Positions 18,546 to 27,699 of a stretch of 64,000 nt of DNA are shown one piece after another. The notes below the pieces were generated by a model. That model saw nothing but the letters and a program-made list of their open reading frames with translations. It did not search any database and was not told the DNA's origin. The first letter of the stretch is position 1, and every line of letters begins with the position of its first letter. The stretch comes from Devosia beringensis (GTDB lineage Bacteria > Pseudomonadota > Alphaproteobacteria > Rhizobiales > Devosiaceae): NCBI RefSeq assembly GCF_014926585.1, contig NZ_CP045422.1, forward strand, positions 2,448,001 through 2,512,000, in the 5' to 3' direction. A program made the position numbers and the translations under genes.

Positions 18546-19253
18546 TCAGGCCTCTGTTTCCGGCGTCTCGGTGGCAGGGGGCTTGGCGGTGACATCGGGG
18601 ATGCGGACGTCGGTTACGTCGGTAATGGCGACCCGGCGGCTGCCGATGGTGAGGATCGGGACGGCGCCGGTGAAATCGACGGCGGTGACCACGCCGATGG
18701 AGGCGGTGCTGATATTGACGGCCTTGCCGTTGGCATCGGCGCCCTTGATGTCGATGGTGTAGACACCATTGGGCTTGGCATTGCCATCGCTGCCGATGCC
18801 ATCCCAGCGGAAGGTGCCGGGCCCAATATCGAGGGGGCCATTCTGCGTGTAGACCACCTGACCATTGGCGTCCTTGATGGTGACATTGGCGTTGGTGGCA
18901 TTGGCGTCGGCGCTATAGGCCCAGAAGACGGCATCGCTGTCCGTCAACTCGCCGGTCTTGCCCGAGGAGGTGACTTCCTTGCCGATATAGGACACGGCGT
19001 CGGACTTGGCGGTGTTCTGGCCGGCCAGCATCAGCGTTTCGAGAAATTCATTGGTCTTGAGCTGCTGCTCGACGCCGGAGAACTGCACCAGCTGCTGGGT
19101 GAACTGGTTGGTGTCGAGCGGGTCCAGCGGATTCTGGTTCTTCAGCTGGGTGGTCAGGATGCTGAGGAAGGTATCGAAATTGTCCGCTATGCCGGCACGT
19201 GCCGAGGACGATGTCGTCGTGTTGCTGGTACCCGATACATTGCTGACAGCCAT
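18546..19253 (-). CDS. flgD: Flagellar hook assembly (capping) protein FlgD
   Basis: The protein has 235 residues. The conserved N-terminal segment FLSILTTQLKNQNPLDPLDT is diagnostic of FlgD, followed by the FlgD Ig-like and tudor-like domains (GPGTFRWDGIGSDGNAKPNG). FlgD caps the growing hook so that FlgE subunits polymerise. It lies 12 bases after the fliK stop and is cotranscribed with it. Confidence 0.95.
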   Translation of the reverse strand: MAVSNVSGTSNTTTSSSARAGIADNFDTFLSILTTQLKNQNPLDPLDTNQFTQQLVQFSGVEQQLKTNEFLETLMLAGQNTAKSDAVSYIGKEVTSSGKTGELTDSDAVFWAYSADANATNANVTIKDANGQVVYTQNGPLDIGPGTFRWDGIGSDGNAKPNGVYTIDIKGADANGKAVNISTASIGVVTAVDFTGAVPILTIGSRRVAITDVTDVRIPDVTAKPPATETPETEA

Positions 19254-19265
19254 AACAACTACTCC

Positions 19266-20858
19266 TTACGCGATGATGTTAACGCCGCTGGCCGTGAGGC
19301 TGGCGCGGTAGAGATTGACAGTGGGTGGGGCTTCTTCGATGTCATCAACCCGGCCGCCATTGAGGCTGAACTGCTGGCCCTGGTCGTCGCGCGCCTGCTG
19401 CTGGCCACCACTGAAGGGGCTCTGCTTGAGCGAGAATTCAAGGTTGGTCTTGCCGGCATCGAGACCGGCCTGCTGCAGCGCCCGTTCCAGGGCGCGCTGA
19501 TCGCGCTGCATCAGGTCGAGCGTCTCGGATTTCTCCACCACCAGGCGGGCATTGATCTGGCCGGACTTGTCGATGTCTAGCTTGACGTCGATACGGCCCA
19601 GCTCGGGCGGATCGAGGCGCATCTGGAAGCGGGTATTGCCGTCATTGACCTGGCGGACCAGCTCGAAGGCCAGTTGCGGCAGGTTGAGCTGCTGCTGGCT
19701 GGTCTGGTAGCCGGCCTGGATGACGCGCGGCGCCACGGCATCGGCGCGGGCAGCCTGCACCGTATTCTGCGCGGTACCCTGCGTGTCGTTGCGAATCTCG
19801 TTGACCGTGGCAGCGGCGGCCGCATTGGCCTTGGTATCGGCGGGGGTCTTGTCGGTATCGTCCCTGGGCTTGGCGTCCTGGTCGGTGGGGGCATCACCGC
19901 CTGAACCGGCCTTGGCATCGACGCTGAGCACCGGGGCCGGTGTCGCGCTGTCGGCTGAATCCGTGGTCGACGTGGCGGCGGCCCCGGCCTCGGCAGGCTT
20001 GCCGATCAGCGCGGTCTCGGTGAGGCTGAGGCTGGGCGTGCCGAGCGCCGGTCCGGTGGCGCCGGAATCGGCCACGGCGGGGGCTGCCAGCAATTTGGCT
20101 ATGGCGGCGGCGAGGTCGGCATCAGCGGCGCTGTCGGCCTGCAGGTTGAGGCTGGCCAGAGCGCTGGCAGTATTGCCATCGCTCTTGAGGGCCTGCGCCA
20201 GTTTGGCGAGCTTGTCGCCAATGGACTGCAGCAACTGGGTCACGTCGGCGCCGGCATCGGCATTGGCGGCGGTGGCTTCGCCACCGAGCAGGGCCTGGGC
20301 CAGTGGGGCCATGCCCTGGGCCAGGCGCGCGGTGGTGCTGAGATCGCCATCCGCGGATGGCTGGGCCAGGGCTGCCAGATCGGCCAGCGATGGCGTCGCC
20401 AGGGCGGACAGGTCGATGTCGAGCTTGGCGCTCAGGCCCTCGAGCGCGCTATCAATGCGCTTGAGCAGTTCGGGATCGGCCGCTTCGCCGGCCTCCAGGC
20501 TCTGCTTGAGGGCGGCCAGATCCTTGACCAGACCGGCAAACATGGCCTTGGCGTCGATCGGGGTGGCAATGGGCAGTGTCGCGTCGATGGCGGTGGCCAT
20601 GGCCTCGGGATCTTGCGGCTCGCTGTCGGCTTCGCCCGGCTGGGCATCGCCCAGGATCAGGCTCGCCAGCTTGCTGAGCGCCGATTCCAGCTTGGAACCA
20701 GCAGTTGCCTTGCCCTCCGCGGCCGGTTCGCTGCCGCCCAGCAAGGCGGCGAATGCACCATTTGCGCCATCGTCGGCTTCGGCCCCCTGGGCGTTGAAAG
20801 CCCTGGTGGTTGAAGCGCCCGTTGGGGCTTTGCTGGTAACGGTCAGGTGAGATGCCAC
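19266..20858 (-). CDS. fliK: Flagellar hook-length control protein FliK
   Basis: The protein has 530 residues. A long, low-complexity Ala/Asp/Ser-rich N-terminal part is followed by the conserved Flg_hook C-terminal domain (FQMRLDPPELGRIDVKLDID...LMQRDQRALERALQQAGLD). FliK measures hook length and switches export specificity through FlhB. The start is GTG (20858). A sigma-54 promoter lies 41 bases upstream. Confidence 0.93.
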   Translation of the reverse strand: MASHLTVTSKAPTGASTTRAFNAQGAEADDGANGAFAALLGGSEPAAEGKATAGSKLESALSKLASLILGDAQPGEADSEPQDPEAMATAIDATLPIATPIDAKAMFAGLVKDLAALKQSLEAGEAADPELLKRIDSALEGLSAKLDIDLSALATPSLADLAALAQPSADGDLSTTARLAQGMAPLAQALLGGEATAANADAGADVTQLLQSIGDKLAKLAQALKSDGNTASALASLNLQADSAADADLAAAIAKLLAAPAVADSGATGPALGTPSLSLTETALIGKPAEAGAAATSTTDSADSATPAPVLSVDAKAGSGGDAPTDQDAKPRDDTDKTPADTKANAAAAATVNEIRNDTQGTAQNTVQAARADAVAPRVIQAGYQTSQQQLNLPQLAFELVRQVNDGNTRFQMRLDPPELGRIDVKLDIDKSGQINARLVVEKSETLDLMQRDQRALERALQQAGLDAGKTNLEFSLKQSPFSGGQQQARDDQGQQFSLNGGRVDDIEEAPPTVNLYRASLTASGVNIIA

Positions 20859-20898
20859 GGTTTGGCTCGCAAGAATGAGACTAGTCCGACCAGATCAA

Positions 20899-20914
20899 TG
20901 CAAGCGCCTTGCCA
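20899..20914 (-). promoter_or_regulatory. Sigma-54 promoter of fliK-flgD
   Basis: The minus strand reads TGGCAA-N5-TTGCA, with GG and GC separated by exactly ten bases as sigma-54 requires. Only one position (C to A) differs from TGGCAC-N5-TTGCA. Transcription would start near 20887, about 30 bases before the fliK GTG. The FlbD-type activator at 12114-13481 is the likely partner. Confidence 0.8.
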
Positions 20915-21105
20915 GTTTGGGAAATCCGGCAAATCTCATTTTGCTGCAACAGCTTGACCCAAGCGCCGGGTCGCGGCCTGGCGATACCAATAGGGGCAGG
21001 CGGCAATAGTTGCCGGGCAAATGTTGCGGGCGCGCGGCGAAAGCTGTATCTAGCGGCCACCAATTAATCCGCTGGCCCTTGAACCCAACCGGATACAGGA
21101 CAGAT

Positions 21106-22257
21106 ATGAACTCGCTTGATATTGCCAAGCGCCCCGAAGACACGCGCGTTGTAGTCGCGATGTCCGGCGGCGTGGATTCCTCGGTCGTTGCCGGCCTCTT
21201 GGCCCGACAGGGCTATGACGTCGTCGGCGTTACGCTGCAGCTTTATGATCATGGCGAGGCGACCCATCGCAAGGGCGCCTGCTGTGCCGGCCAGGACATT
21301 CATGATGCGCGCCGGGTCGCCGCCGCCCTGGGCATTCCCCATTACGTGCTCGACTATGAAGAGCGCTTCAAGCGCAGCGTCATTGCGCCCTTTGCCAATG
21401 CCTATCAGCAGGGCGAGACCCCGGTGCCCTGCATTGCCTGCAATCAGTCGGTCAAGTTCGTCGATCTGCTGGAAGTGGCGCGGGACCTAGGCGCCGATGT
21501 GCTGGCCACGGGACATTACGTGCAGTCGCGGCTGGGCGAGGACGGGCGGCGACAGCTGTTCCGGCCGGTCGATGCCGAGCGCGACCAGACCTATTTCCTG
21601 TTTGCCACCACCCAGGAGCAACTCGATTATCTGCGCTTTCCGCTCGGCGGCCTCAGCAAGGCGGCGGTGCGCGAAATGGCGCGCGAGATGGGGCTCGAAA
21701 TCGCCGAAAAGCATGACAGCCAGGACATCTGCTTCGTGCCGCAGGGCAAGTATGCCGACATCATCCGCAAGATGCATCCCGAGGCCGTGGCCGGCGGTGA
21801 CATCGTGCATCTGGATGGCCGCGTGCTGGGTCAACATGCCGGAATTGTCAATTACACGATCGGCCAGCGCAAGGGCCTTGGCATTGCCGCGGCCGAGCCG
21901 CTCTACGTGATCAAGCTCGACTACAAGAGCCGGCAGGTGATCGTGGGGCCGCGCGAGGCACTCAAGACCCATACGGTGCGGTTGCGCAATGTGAACTGGC
22001 TGGGCGGCACGCCGCTGGCCGAGCTCAGCGCCGGCAATGGCGCCCCGGTCGAGGTCAAGATCCGCTCGACTACCGGGCCGCAGTCAGCGGTGATCCACAG
22101 CCGGGATGGCGATGTGTTCGTGACGCTGGTGAGCGGGGAATATGGCGTGTCGCCCGGACAGGCCTGCGTGTTCTATGCCGATGACACCGCCACCGCGGAA
22201 GTCTGGGGTGGCGGCTTTATCGCCGAGGCCGTGCCGCAGGTGTTTGCGGCGGCCTGA
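21106..22257 (+). CDS. mnmA: tRNA-specific 2-thiouridylase MnmA
   Basis: The protein has 383 residues. MnmA thiolates U34 of tRNA-Lys, -Glu and -Gln using ATP and a sulfur relay. The PP-loop is SGGVDSS (20-26). The catalytic pair is C112 (IACNQSVKF) and C209 (QDICFVP). The tRNA-binding and beta-barrel domains follow ([12 protein letters not shown]). The ATG at 21106 has AGGA upstream; the open frame before it has no family similarity. It diverges from fliK, so the sigma-54 promoter for fliK lies in the shared intergenic region. Confidence 0.97.
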   Translation: MNSLDIAKRPEDTRVVVAMSGGVDSSVVAGLLARQGYDVVGVTLQLYDHGEATHRKGACCAGQDIHDARRVAAALGIPHYVLDYEERFKRSVIAPFANAYQQGETPVPCIACNQSVKFVDLLEVARDLGADVLATGHYVQSRLGEDGRRQLFRPVDAERDQTYFLFATTQEQLDYLRFPLGGLSKAAVREMAREMGLEIAEKHDSQDICFVPQGKYADIIRKMHPEAVAGGDIVHLDGRVLGQHAGIVNYTIGQRKGLGIAAAEPLYVIKLDYKSRQVIVGPREALKTHTVRLRNVNWLGGTPLAELSAGNGAPVEVKIRSTTGPQSAVIHSRDGDVFVTLVSGEYGVSPGQACVFYADDTATAEVWGGGFIAEAVPQVFAAA

Positions 22258-22263
22258 GGCGGA

Positions 22264-22449
22264 CTACTGCGCTGGCGCCTGGCTTGGCGCCGGCGAGGTC
22301 GCCTCGGCATTGGCTTCGCGCAACTGCTGATAGGCATTGATGCCGCCCAGCGAGGTCGAGATGGCGATGACCACGATAAGGGCACCAAGCACCAGAATGA
22401 CGATGCGACCGCGGTTGAGGGCGAAGGGGCTTGGTTTTGGTTCGTCCAT
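22264..22449 (-). CDS. Small single-pass membrane protein, unknown
   Basis: The protein has 61 residues with a charged N-terminus, one hydrophobic helix (IVILVLGALIVVIAIS) and an Ala/Pro/Gln-rich tail. The ATG at 22449 has GAGG upstream. No family is recognised. It is convergent with mnmA, with only six bases between the stops. Confidence 0.6.
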   Translation of the reverse strand: MDEPKPSPFALNRGRIVILVLGALIVVIAISTSLGGINAYQQLREANAEATSPAPSQAPAQ

Positions 22450-22610
22450 GATGGCCTCGAACTGAGTCTGCAGATGCACGAGGGAGCGCGTGCTGGCAGA
22501 TTAGTCATGCACGACAATGGCTGCAAAAGTAAGGCGTGGGCTGCAAAAGCAAGGCCTGACGGCATAAGCCGCGGTGCCTCTCCCCCGCGGGGGAGAGGCG
22601 GGCCGGTGGA

Positions 22611-23561
22611 TTACACCAGCGGCTTGAGATTGGCCTCGATGCTGGCGCGGCGGCTTTCGAGGAAGGGCGGCAAAGCCAGGGTCTCGCCAAGGCTTTCCAT
22701 CGGCTCGTCGGCGGCAAAGCCGGGGACGTCGGTGGCAATCTCGAACAGGATGCCATTGGGCTCGCGGAAATAGAGCGAGGTGAAGTAGAAGCGCTCCACT
22801 TCGCCGCTCGAGCGAATGCCGGCCTGAGTGACCCGATCGATCCAGAGCCGCAGGCTGTCCTGATCGGGCGTGCGGAAGGCAACGTGATGCACGCCACCGG
22901 CACCGGGCCGGGCTGGCGGCAGCGCGGGATCGACAACAACATGCAGCTCGGCGCCCGGGCCGCCGGGGCCCATTTCAAAGACATGAGTTTCCGGCGTGTG
23001 GCTGGTCATGGCGTAGGAGCGGACCTTGCGCATGTTCATCACCTGGGTGAGCACGGCTTCGGTACGATCTAGCCGCGGCACGGCCATCGAGATGGGGCCC
23101 AGGCCGATGATTTGGCGTTCAGCCGGTACCGGCGACTTGGCCCAGGGCACGACCTTGTTGACCGCATCAATCACCATGCGGAAGCGCTGGCCCTCGAAAT
23201 CCTCGAAATCGAGGGAGAGCTGGCCGTTGCGCTCCTTGATGGCGCTGGTGCCGACGTTTTTCGTCTGCAGGTGGTTCTTCCACCAGTTCAGGCTGTCCTC
23301 GCTGTCGACGCGCAGGCCGGTGCGGCTGACGGTGTGGTTGCCGCGCTGCTCGCGTGCCGTCTCGAAATCAAAGAAGGTCAGATCGGCGCCCGGGGAAGCC
23401 ACGCCATCGCCATAGAACAGGTGATAGGCGGTGGTCTGGTCCTGGTTGACCGTCTTCTTGATCAACCGCATGCCCAGTGTCTGGGTATAAAAGGCCAGGT
23501 TCTTCTTGGGCTCGGCGGTGACCGCCGTGAGGTGATGGATGCCTCCGAGTTCGAGCGTCAT
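22611..23561 (-). CDS. Ring-cleaving dioxygenase of the VOC/glyoxalase family (MhqO-like)
   Basis: The protein has 316 residues and two vicinal-oxygen-chelate modules. The first begins GGIHHLTAVTAEPKKNLAFY and the second GAGGVHHVAFRTPDQDSLRL; with the Glu in REPNGILFEIATD they supply the usual 2-His-1-Glu metal site. Family members are annotated as hydroquinone or catechol-cleaving enzymes; the true substrate is unknown. Two in-frame ATGs lie at 23567 and 23561; the second is preferred because AGGAG is then eight bases away rather than two. Confidence 0.88.
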   Translation of the reverse strand: MTLELGGIHHLTAVTAEPKKNLAFYTQTLGMRLIKKTVNQDQTTAYHLFYGDGVASPGADLTFFDFETAREQRGNHTVSRTGLRVDSEDSLNWWKNHLQTKNVGTSAIKERNGQLSLDFEDFEGQRFRMVIDAVNKVVPWAKSPVPAERQIIGLGPISMAVPRLDRTEAVLTQVMNMRKVRSYAMTSHTPETHVFEMGPGGPGAELHVVVDPALPPARPGAGGVHHVAFRTPDQDSLRLWIDRVTQAGIRSSGEVERFYFTSLYFREPNGILFEIATDVPGFAADEPMESLGETLALPPFLESRRASIEANLKPLV

Positions 23562-23696
23562 GGTCATATCTCCTGAACTGGCGCGGGTGCCGCGCTGCTG
23601 TTGCGGTAGATGTAGAGGACCGCGACCAGTTTGTGCAGGCTGACAATACCGACAGACTGATGTCGATACTTGAACAAAGGTGCTGCTATGCCGCGG

Positions 23697-24056
23697 TCAG
23701 GCGGCGGGGGTGCGTAGGATTTTTGCCATGGACCTGCCCTTGGCGAGCTCGTCGATGAGTTTGTCCATGATGCGGATTTCGCGCATTGTTGGCTCGGCAA
23801 TTTCCTCTACCCGCACCCCGCAGATGACGCCGGTGACCAGGGATCGGGCCGGGTTCATGGCCGGCGCCTGGGCGAAGAAATTTTCCAGCGTCACGCCCGA
23901 TGCAATGGCCTGGTCGAGGCTTTGCCTGTCATGGCCGGTGAGCCAGAAGAGGATTTGGTCGACTTCCTGCCGGGTGCGGCTCTTGCGTTCCGCCTTCGTG
24001 ACGTAGAGCGGATAAATGCTGGCAAAGCTGTAATTGTAGACCCGCTGATTGGTCAT
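23697..24056 (-). CDS. DUF2200 family protein
   Basis: The protein has 119 residues. The pattern [31 protein letters not shown] and [18 protein letters not shown] text (here [14 protein letters not shown]) marks DUF2200, a small bacterial family of unknown biochemical role. GGAGG precedes the ATG. No operon partner is evident; it diverges from the radical SAM gene. Confidence 0.88.
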   Translation of the reverse strand: MTNQRVYNYSFASIYPLYVTKAERKSRTRQEVDQILFWLTGHDRQSLDQAIASGVTLENFFAQAPAMNPARSLVTGVICGVRVEEIAEPTMREIRIMDKLIDELAKGRSMAKILRTPAA

Positions 24057-24229
24057 GACCGAGCGCCTCCCACCCAGGGGCAGTCTAAAGCATGTTGTGG
24101 GCGCGGCAAGCGTCGTTAGCGGTCGGCGTGTCTTGGGTCAGCGATCACGATTGCCCGAGACCTGTCTTTTTGACATGTCCCTCGCCAGCCCGATGCGTTA
24201 TCCCTTGCAGGAACATAAAGGGAACAATC

Positions 24230-25465
24230 ATGGCCACGCTGACACTGCGCCGGAAGCTGGCAATCCTCGTCGATGCCGCAAAATACGATGCGTCCTGCGC
24301 ATCATCCGGTACCGAAAAGCGCAGCAGCGCGGGGACCGGCGGCATCGGTTCGACCGAAGGCAGCGGCATCTGCCACTCCTATGCGCCAGACGGCCGCTGC
24401 ATCTCGCTGCTCAAGATCCTGCTCACCAATTTCTGCGTTTATGACTGCGTCTACTGCGTCAACCGCTCGTCGTCCAATGTGGCGCGGGCGCGGTTCAGCG
24501 TCGAGGAAGTGGTCAAGCTGACGCTCGATTTCTACAAGCGCAATTATATCGAGGGCCTGTTCCTCTCCTCGGGCGTGATCCGCTCGCCGGACTATACGAT
24601 GGAAGAGCTGGTGCGGGTGGCTCGAAGCCTGCGCGAGGAGCACCAGTTTGCCGGCTATATCCACCTCAAGGTGATACCCAATGCGGCGCCTGAACTGCTG
24701 GTCGAGGCGGGGCGCTGGGCCGATCGGCTCTCGACCAATATCGAGATGCCGACCGATATCGGGCTCGAGGCGCTGGCGCCGGAGAAAAAGCCGAGCGAAA
24801 TCCGCACCGCCATGGCCAATGTGCGTGGCAAGCTCGACGAAGCGGGGCCGGACAAAAAGGCGCGGGCCAAAAAGCCGAAATTTGCTCCCGCCGGGCAATC
24901 GACGCAGATGATCGTCGGTGCCGATGCGGCCGATGATGGGGCCATTCTTAACCGGGCGGCAGGGCTCTATTCGGGCTACAAGCTGCGGCGGGTCTATTAC
25001 TCAGCCTTTTCACCGATACCCGATGCCAGCGCGCGCCTGCCGCTCAAGGCGCCGCCGCTGATGCGCGAGCACCGGCTCTACCAGGCCGACTGGCTGATCC
25101 GGTTTTATGGCTTTGACGTCCCCGAGATCGTTTCGGGCGGCGAAGACGGGCTACTCGACCTCGTCATCGATCCCAAGCTCGCCTGGGCGCTCAAGAGCCG
25201 GGCGCGCTTTCCGGTCAACGTCAACCGTGCCGACCGGGAAATGCTGCTGCGGGTGCCGGGCCTTGGCACGCGCAGCGTCGAGCGGATCATCGCCACCCGC
25301 CGGCATCACAGCCTGCGGCTCGATGATGTGGCGCGCATTGCCGGCACAATCGACAAGATACGCCCTTTCATCGAGGCGGTGGACTGGACGCCGGGTGGAT
25401 TGACCGATGATGCGCGCCTGCGCGCCCGCCTCGTGCCACCGCCGGAACAGTTGAGCCTGTTCTGA
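24230..25465 (+). CDS. Putative DNA modification/repair radical SAM protein
   Basis: The protein has 411 residues. The radical SAM cluster motif is CVYDCVYC (CxxxCxxC). The C-terminal part has helix-hairpin-helix text (LLRVPGLGTRSVERIIATRR), consistent with DNA binding. This family is known to sit next to UDG-like glycosylase genes, and here its stop overlaps the start of the UdgX-like gene by one base (TGATG). The ATG at 24230 with AAGGGA upstream is chosen over a long unrelated N-terminal extension. The reaction is not established. Confidence 0.9.
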   Translation: MATLTLRRKLAILVDAAKYDASCASSGTEKRSSAGTGGIGSTEGSGICHSYAPDGRCISLLKILLTNFCVYDCVYCVNRSSSNVARARFSVEEVVKLTLDFYKRNYIEGLFLSSGVIRSPDYTMEELVRVARSLREEHQFAGYIHLKVIPNAAPELLVEAGRWADRLSTNIEMPTDIGLEALAPEKKPSEIRTAMANVRGKLDEAGPDKKARAKKPKFAPAGQSTQMIVGADAADDGAILNRAAGLYSGYKLRRVYYSAFSPIPDASARLPLKAPPLMREHRLYQADWLIRFYGFDVPEIVSGGEDGLLDLVIDPKLAWALKSRARFPVNVNRADREMLLRVPGLGTRSVERIIATRRHHSLRLDDVARIAGTIDKIRPFIEAVDWTPGGLTDDARLRARLVPPPEQLSLF

Positions 25466-26922
25466 TGCATGTCGTCCGCCTGCTGGCCCCTAATGACTTT
25501 GCCGAATGGCGCGGCAAGGCGCGGCAATTGCTGGCGGCGGGTTTATCCCCCGGGCAAGTGGAGTGGCGTATGCTGGGCGATGCCGGTGGTTTGCTCGACG
25601 ACGTCGACGCCATGGCTCTGCCCCAGGCCGATCGTCCGATCGGCTCGGTGCCGCGGCAATTCCTCGATCTTGCGCAACAGGCCATCTGCCATGCCGATCC
25701 GGCGCGCTTTGCCGTGCTCTATGACCTGCTCTGGGCGCTGCAAAGCAATAACCGATTGCTTGAAGACGCGATACTCAGTGCTAACAGTCTGTTAACGAAA
25801 TGGGCCTCTGCGGTACGGCGAGACAGCCACAAGATGAAGGCCTTTGTGCGCTTCAAAGCCATTGGCGATGACAGCGGGCTGGAGCGCTATGCGGCCTGGT
25901 TCGAGCCCGAGCATTATACGCTCGAAATGACGGCGCCGTTCTTTGCCCGGCGCTTCGACGGCATGGTCTGGGCCATCGTGACACCCTATCGCAGCGTCTA
26001 TTGGGACGGGGACAGCCTGGCCTTCGGGCCGGGCGGGCAGCGTGCCGACGTGCCGCAGGACGATGCGGTGGAGGACGACTGGAAAACGTATTTCTCCTCC
26101 ATCTTCAATCCGGCGCGGCTCAAGGTCAGCATGATGAAATCGGAAATGCCGATGAAATACTGGCGCAATCTGCCCGAGGCCGAGCTGATTGCGCCGCTGA
26201 TCCGTGGCGCGCGACAGATGGCGGATGACATGATCGAGCGGGCCGCCAGCCAACCGCCATCCCGGCACCTGCGACAGCAGGCACGCGAGCCAGAGACCCA
26301 GGATAGCCTTGGGGATATCGCGACGCTCGCCGATGCCCGTGCCGCCATACAGGGCTGCCAGCGCTGCCCGCTCTATGAGCAGGCAACGCAGGCCGTATTT
26401 GGCGAGGGACCTGAACAGGCCGCCGTGATGTTTGTCGGCGAGCAGCCGGGTGACCAGGAGGATCTGAAAGGGAAACCTTTTGTTGGGCCGGCCGGCCAGG
26501 TGTTCGATGCGGCGGTGGCAAAGGTCGGCATTGATCGGTCGAGCGTCTATGTCACCAATGCGGTCAAGCACTTCAAATTTGTGCCCCGCGGCAAGCGGCG
26601 CATCCACCAGCGACCCGATGGCGGCGAAGTGCAGGCCTGCAAGTTCTGGCTCAATCTCGAGATCGGGCTGGTGAGGCCCAGGATCATCGTGGCTCTGGGC
26701 GCCACGGCGGCGCAGAGCCTGCTCGGAAAAGCCATCAAGATCAGCGCCTTGCGCGGGGCGCCAGTCAGCATGGCGGATGGCACGATCCTGTTTGTCACCA
26801 ATCATCCCTCCTACCTGCTGCGTATCCCCGATGCCGAGGGCAGGGCGCGGGAGAGTGCCAAATTCGAGGCCGACCTGATGCTGGTGCGCCAGGCGCTGGA
26901 CGCCTTGTCGATGCGGGGATAA
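25465..26922 (+). CDS. UdgX-type uracil-DNA glycosylase fused to an N-terminal DUF4130 domain
   Basis: The protein has 485 residues. Residues 1 to about 240 resemble the DUF4130 domain found with this radical SAM protein. The C-terminal glycosylase has the [4Fe-4S] cysteines (CQRCPLYEQ), motif GEQPGDQED (325-333) and KRRIHQRP with H381. In Mycobacterium smegmatis UdgX, the His of this loop becomes covalently joined to the abasic site after uracil removal. Keeping of the KRRIHxxP insert argues for UdgX rather than family 4 UDG. It is translationally coupled to the radical SAM gene. Confidence 0.92.
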   Translation: MHVVRLLAPNDFAEWRGKARQLLAAGLSPGQVEWRMLGDAGGLLDDVDAMALPQADRPIGSVPRQFLDLAQQAICHADPARFAVLYDLLWALQSNNRLLEDAILSANSLLTKWASAVRRDSHKMKAFVRFKAIGDDSGLERYAAWFEPEHYTLEMTAPFFARRFDGMVWAIVTPYRSVYWDGDSLAFGPGGQRADVPQDDAVEDDWKTYFSSIFNPARLKVSMMKSEMPMKYWRNLPEAELIAPLIRGARQMADDMIERAASQPPSRHLRQQAREPETQDSLGDIATLADARAAIQGCQRCPLYEQATQAVFGEGPEQAAVMFVGEQPGDQEDLKGKPFVGPAGQVFDAAVAKVGIDRSSVYVTNAVKHFKFVPRGKRRIHQRPDGGEVQACKFWLNLEIGLVRPRIIVALGATAAQSLLGKAIKISALRGAPVSMADGTILFVTNHPSYLLRIPDAEGRARESAKFEADLMLVRQALDALSMRG

Positions 26923-26941
26923 AACTTGTCAGAGTAGCGTC

Positions 26942-26969
26942 TTGACAGGGTGGCGTGGTAAACTTAGTT
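26942..26969 (+). promoter_or_regulatory. Probable sigma-70 promoter of tRNA-Met
   Basis: A perfect -35 box TTGACA (26942-26947) is followed after 16 bases by a weak -10, TTAGTT. The spacing to the tRNA at 27006 leaves a leader of about 30 bases. The -35 is strong and the -10 uncertain. Confidence 0.55.
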
Positions 26970-27005
26970 AGGGCGCGTGGACGGGGCAACCCGTGCATGC
27001 CTTAT

Positions 27006-27082
27006 GGCGGAGTAGCTCAGTTGGTTAGAGCAGCGGAATCATAATCCGTGTGTCCCCAGTTCAAATCTGGGCTTCGCTACCA
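27006..27082 (+). tRNA. tRNA-Met (anticodon CAT, elongator type)
   Basis: The 77-base cloverleaf has an acceptor stem GGCGGAG/CTTCGCT (with G-T wobbles), a D-arm AGCTCAGTTGGTTAGAGC, anticodon loop ATCATAA with CAT, a T-arm CCCAG-TTCAAAT-CTGGG and an encoded CCA. The G1-T72 pairing and D-loop fit elongator Met rather than initiator tRNA, which would have a C1-A72 mismatch. tRNA-Ile with modified CAT is less likely. It marks the edge of the accessory island. Confidence 0.93.
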
Positions 27083-27086
27083 TTCA

Positions 27087-27112
27087 AACCCCCGGGAAAC
27101 CGGGGGTTTTTT
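27087..27112 (+). terminator. Terminator of tRNA-Met
   Basis: The stem AACCCCCGG/CCGGGGGTT closes on GAAA-like loop bases and is followed by a run of six T. It starts five bases after the tRNA CCA end. Confidence 0.92.
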
Positions 27113-27563
27113 GTTGCCCGAAGGAACAAGACTGTTCCGCGTTTGAGGGGCAGGTAGCAAATAGGTAGCATGCGGTTCGAATCGAATCGCATTAAGGCGT
27201 TGAAATGGGCTGGCCTTCCCACTCTAGTCGGTTCAGATCCCTCTCTCTCCGCCATCGATCGACTATAACTTATTGATAAACAACGTTTTGTTTGCCCCAT
27301 TTGTGAGGCGTGTGCACCTTTGTGTGCACTTGGCAGCTGCAATCGCTATTGGCATGCAGATCATTCACGAAAGCCGAACTCGCGGCCGTCTCTGCTCATG
27401 GCGATTGGAAATATGCCCATTGCGGGACCACGAACGCGCAGCCGATCAGGGCGTAAGACTCAGACGTTATCACCGAGTCCTCGAACGTCGACTGCGGGAG
27501 GTCGTGAGCGCAGCGCCAGAAGCATCTTAGACGCACGAGCTGACCGCAGGTGCCTGTCTGAAA
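27113..27563. other. Island junction region with a tRNA 3'-end-like fragment, no recognised gene
   Basis: No convincing gene is seen between the tRNA terminator and the first IS91-like element. Near 27230-27256 the text GGTTCAGATCC followed by CTCTCTCCGCCA resembles the T-loop and acceptor end of a serine-type tRNA, but the T-stem does not pair, so it is at most a decayed attachment-site footprint. Confidence 0.4.
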
Positions 27564-27699
27564 TGGGGTGGAAGAACGAACCCGCTGGCGCGGGAGGGTG
27601 GCCGCTGTGGGATGGTGGCGGGCCCTGAAGTCCTCGCCTGATTGAGCATCCCCGCATTCAGGCGTTCCATTCGGCTCCTTCATTTCCAGGAGCCCAACG

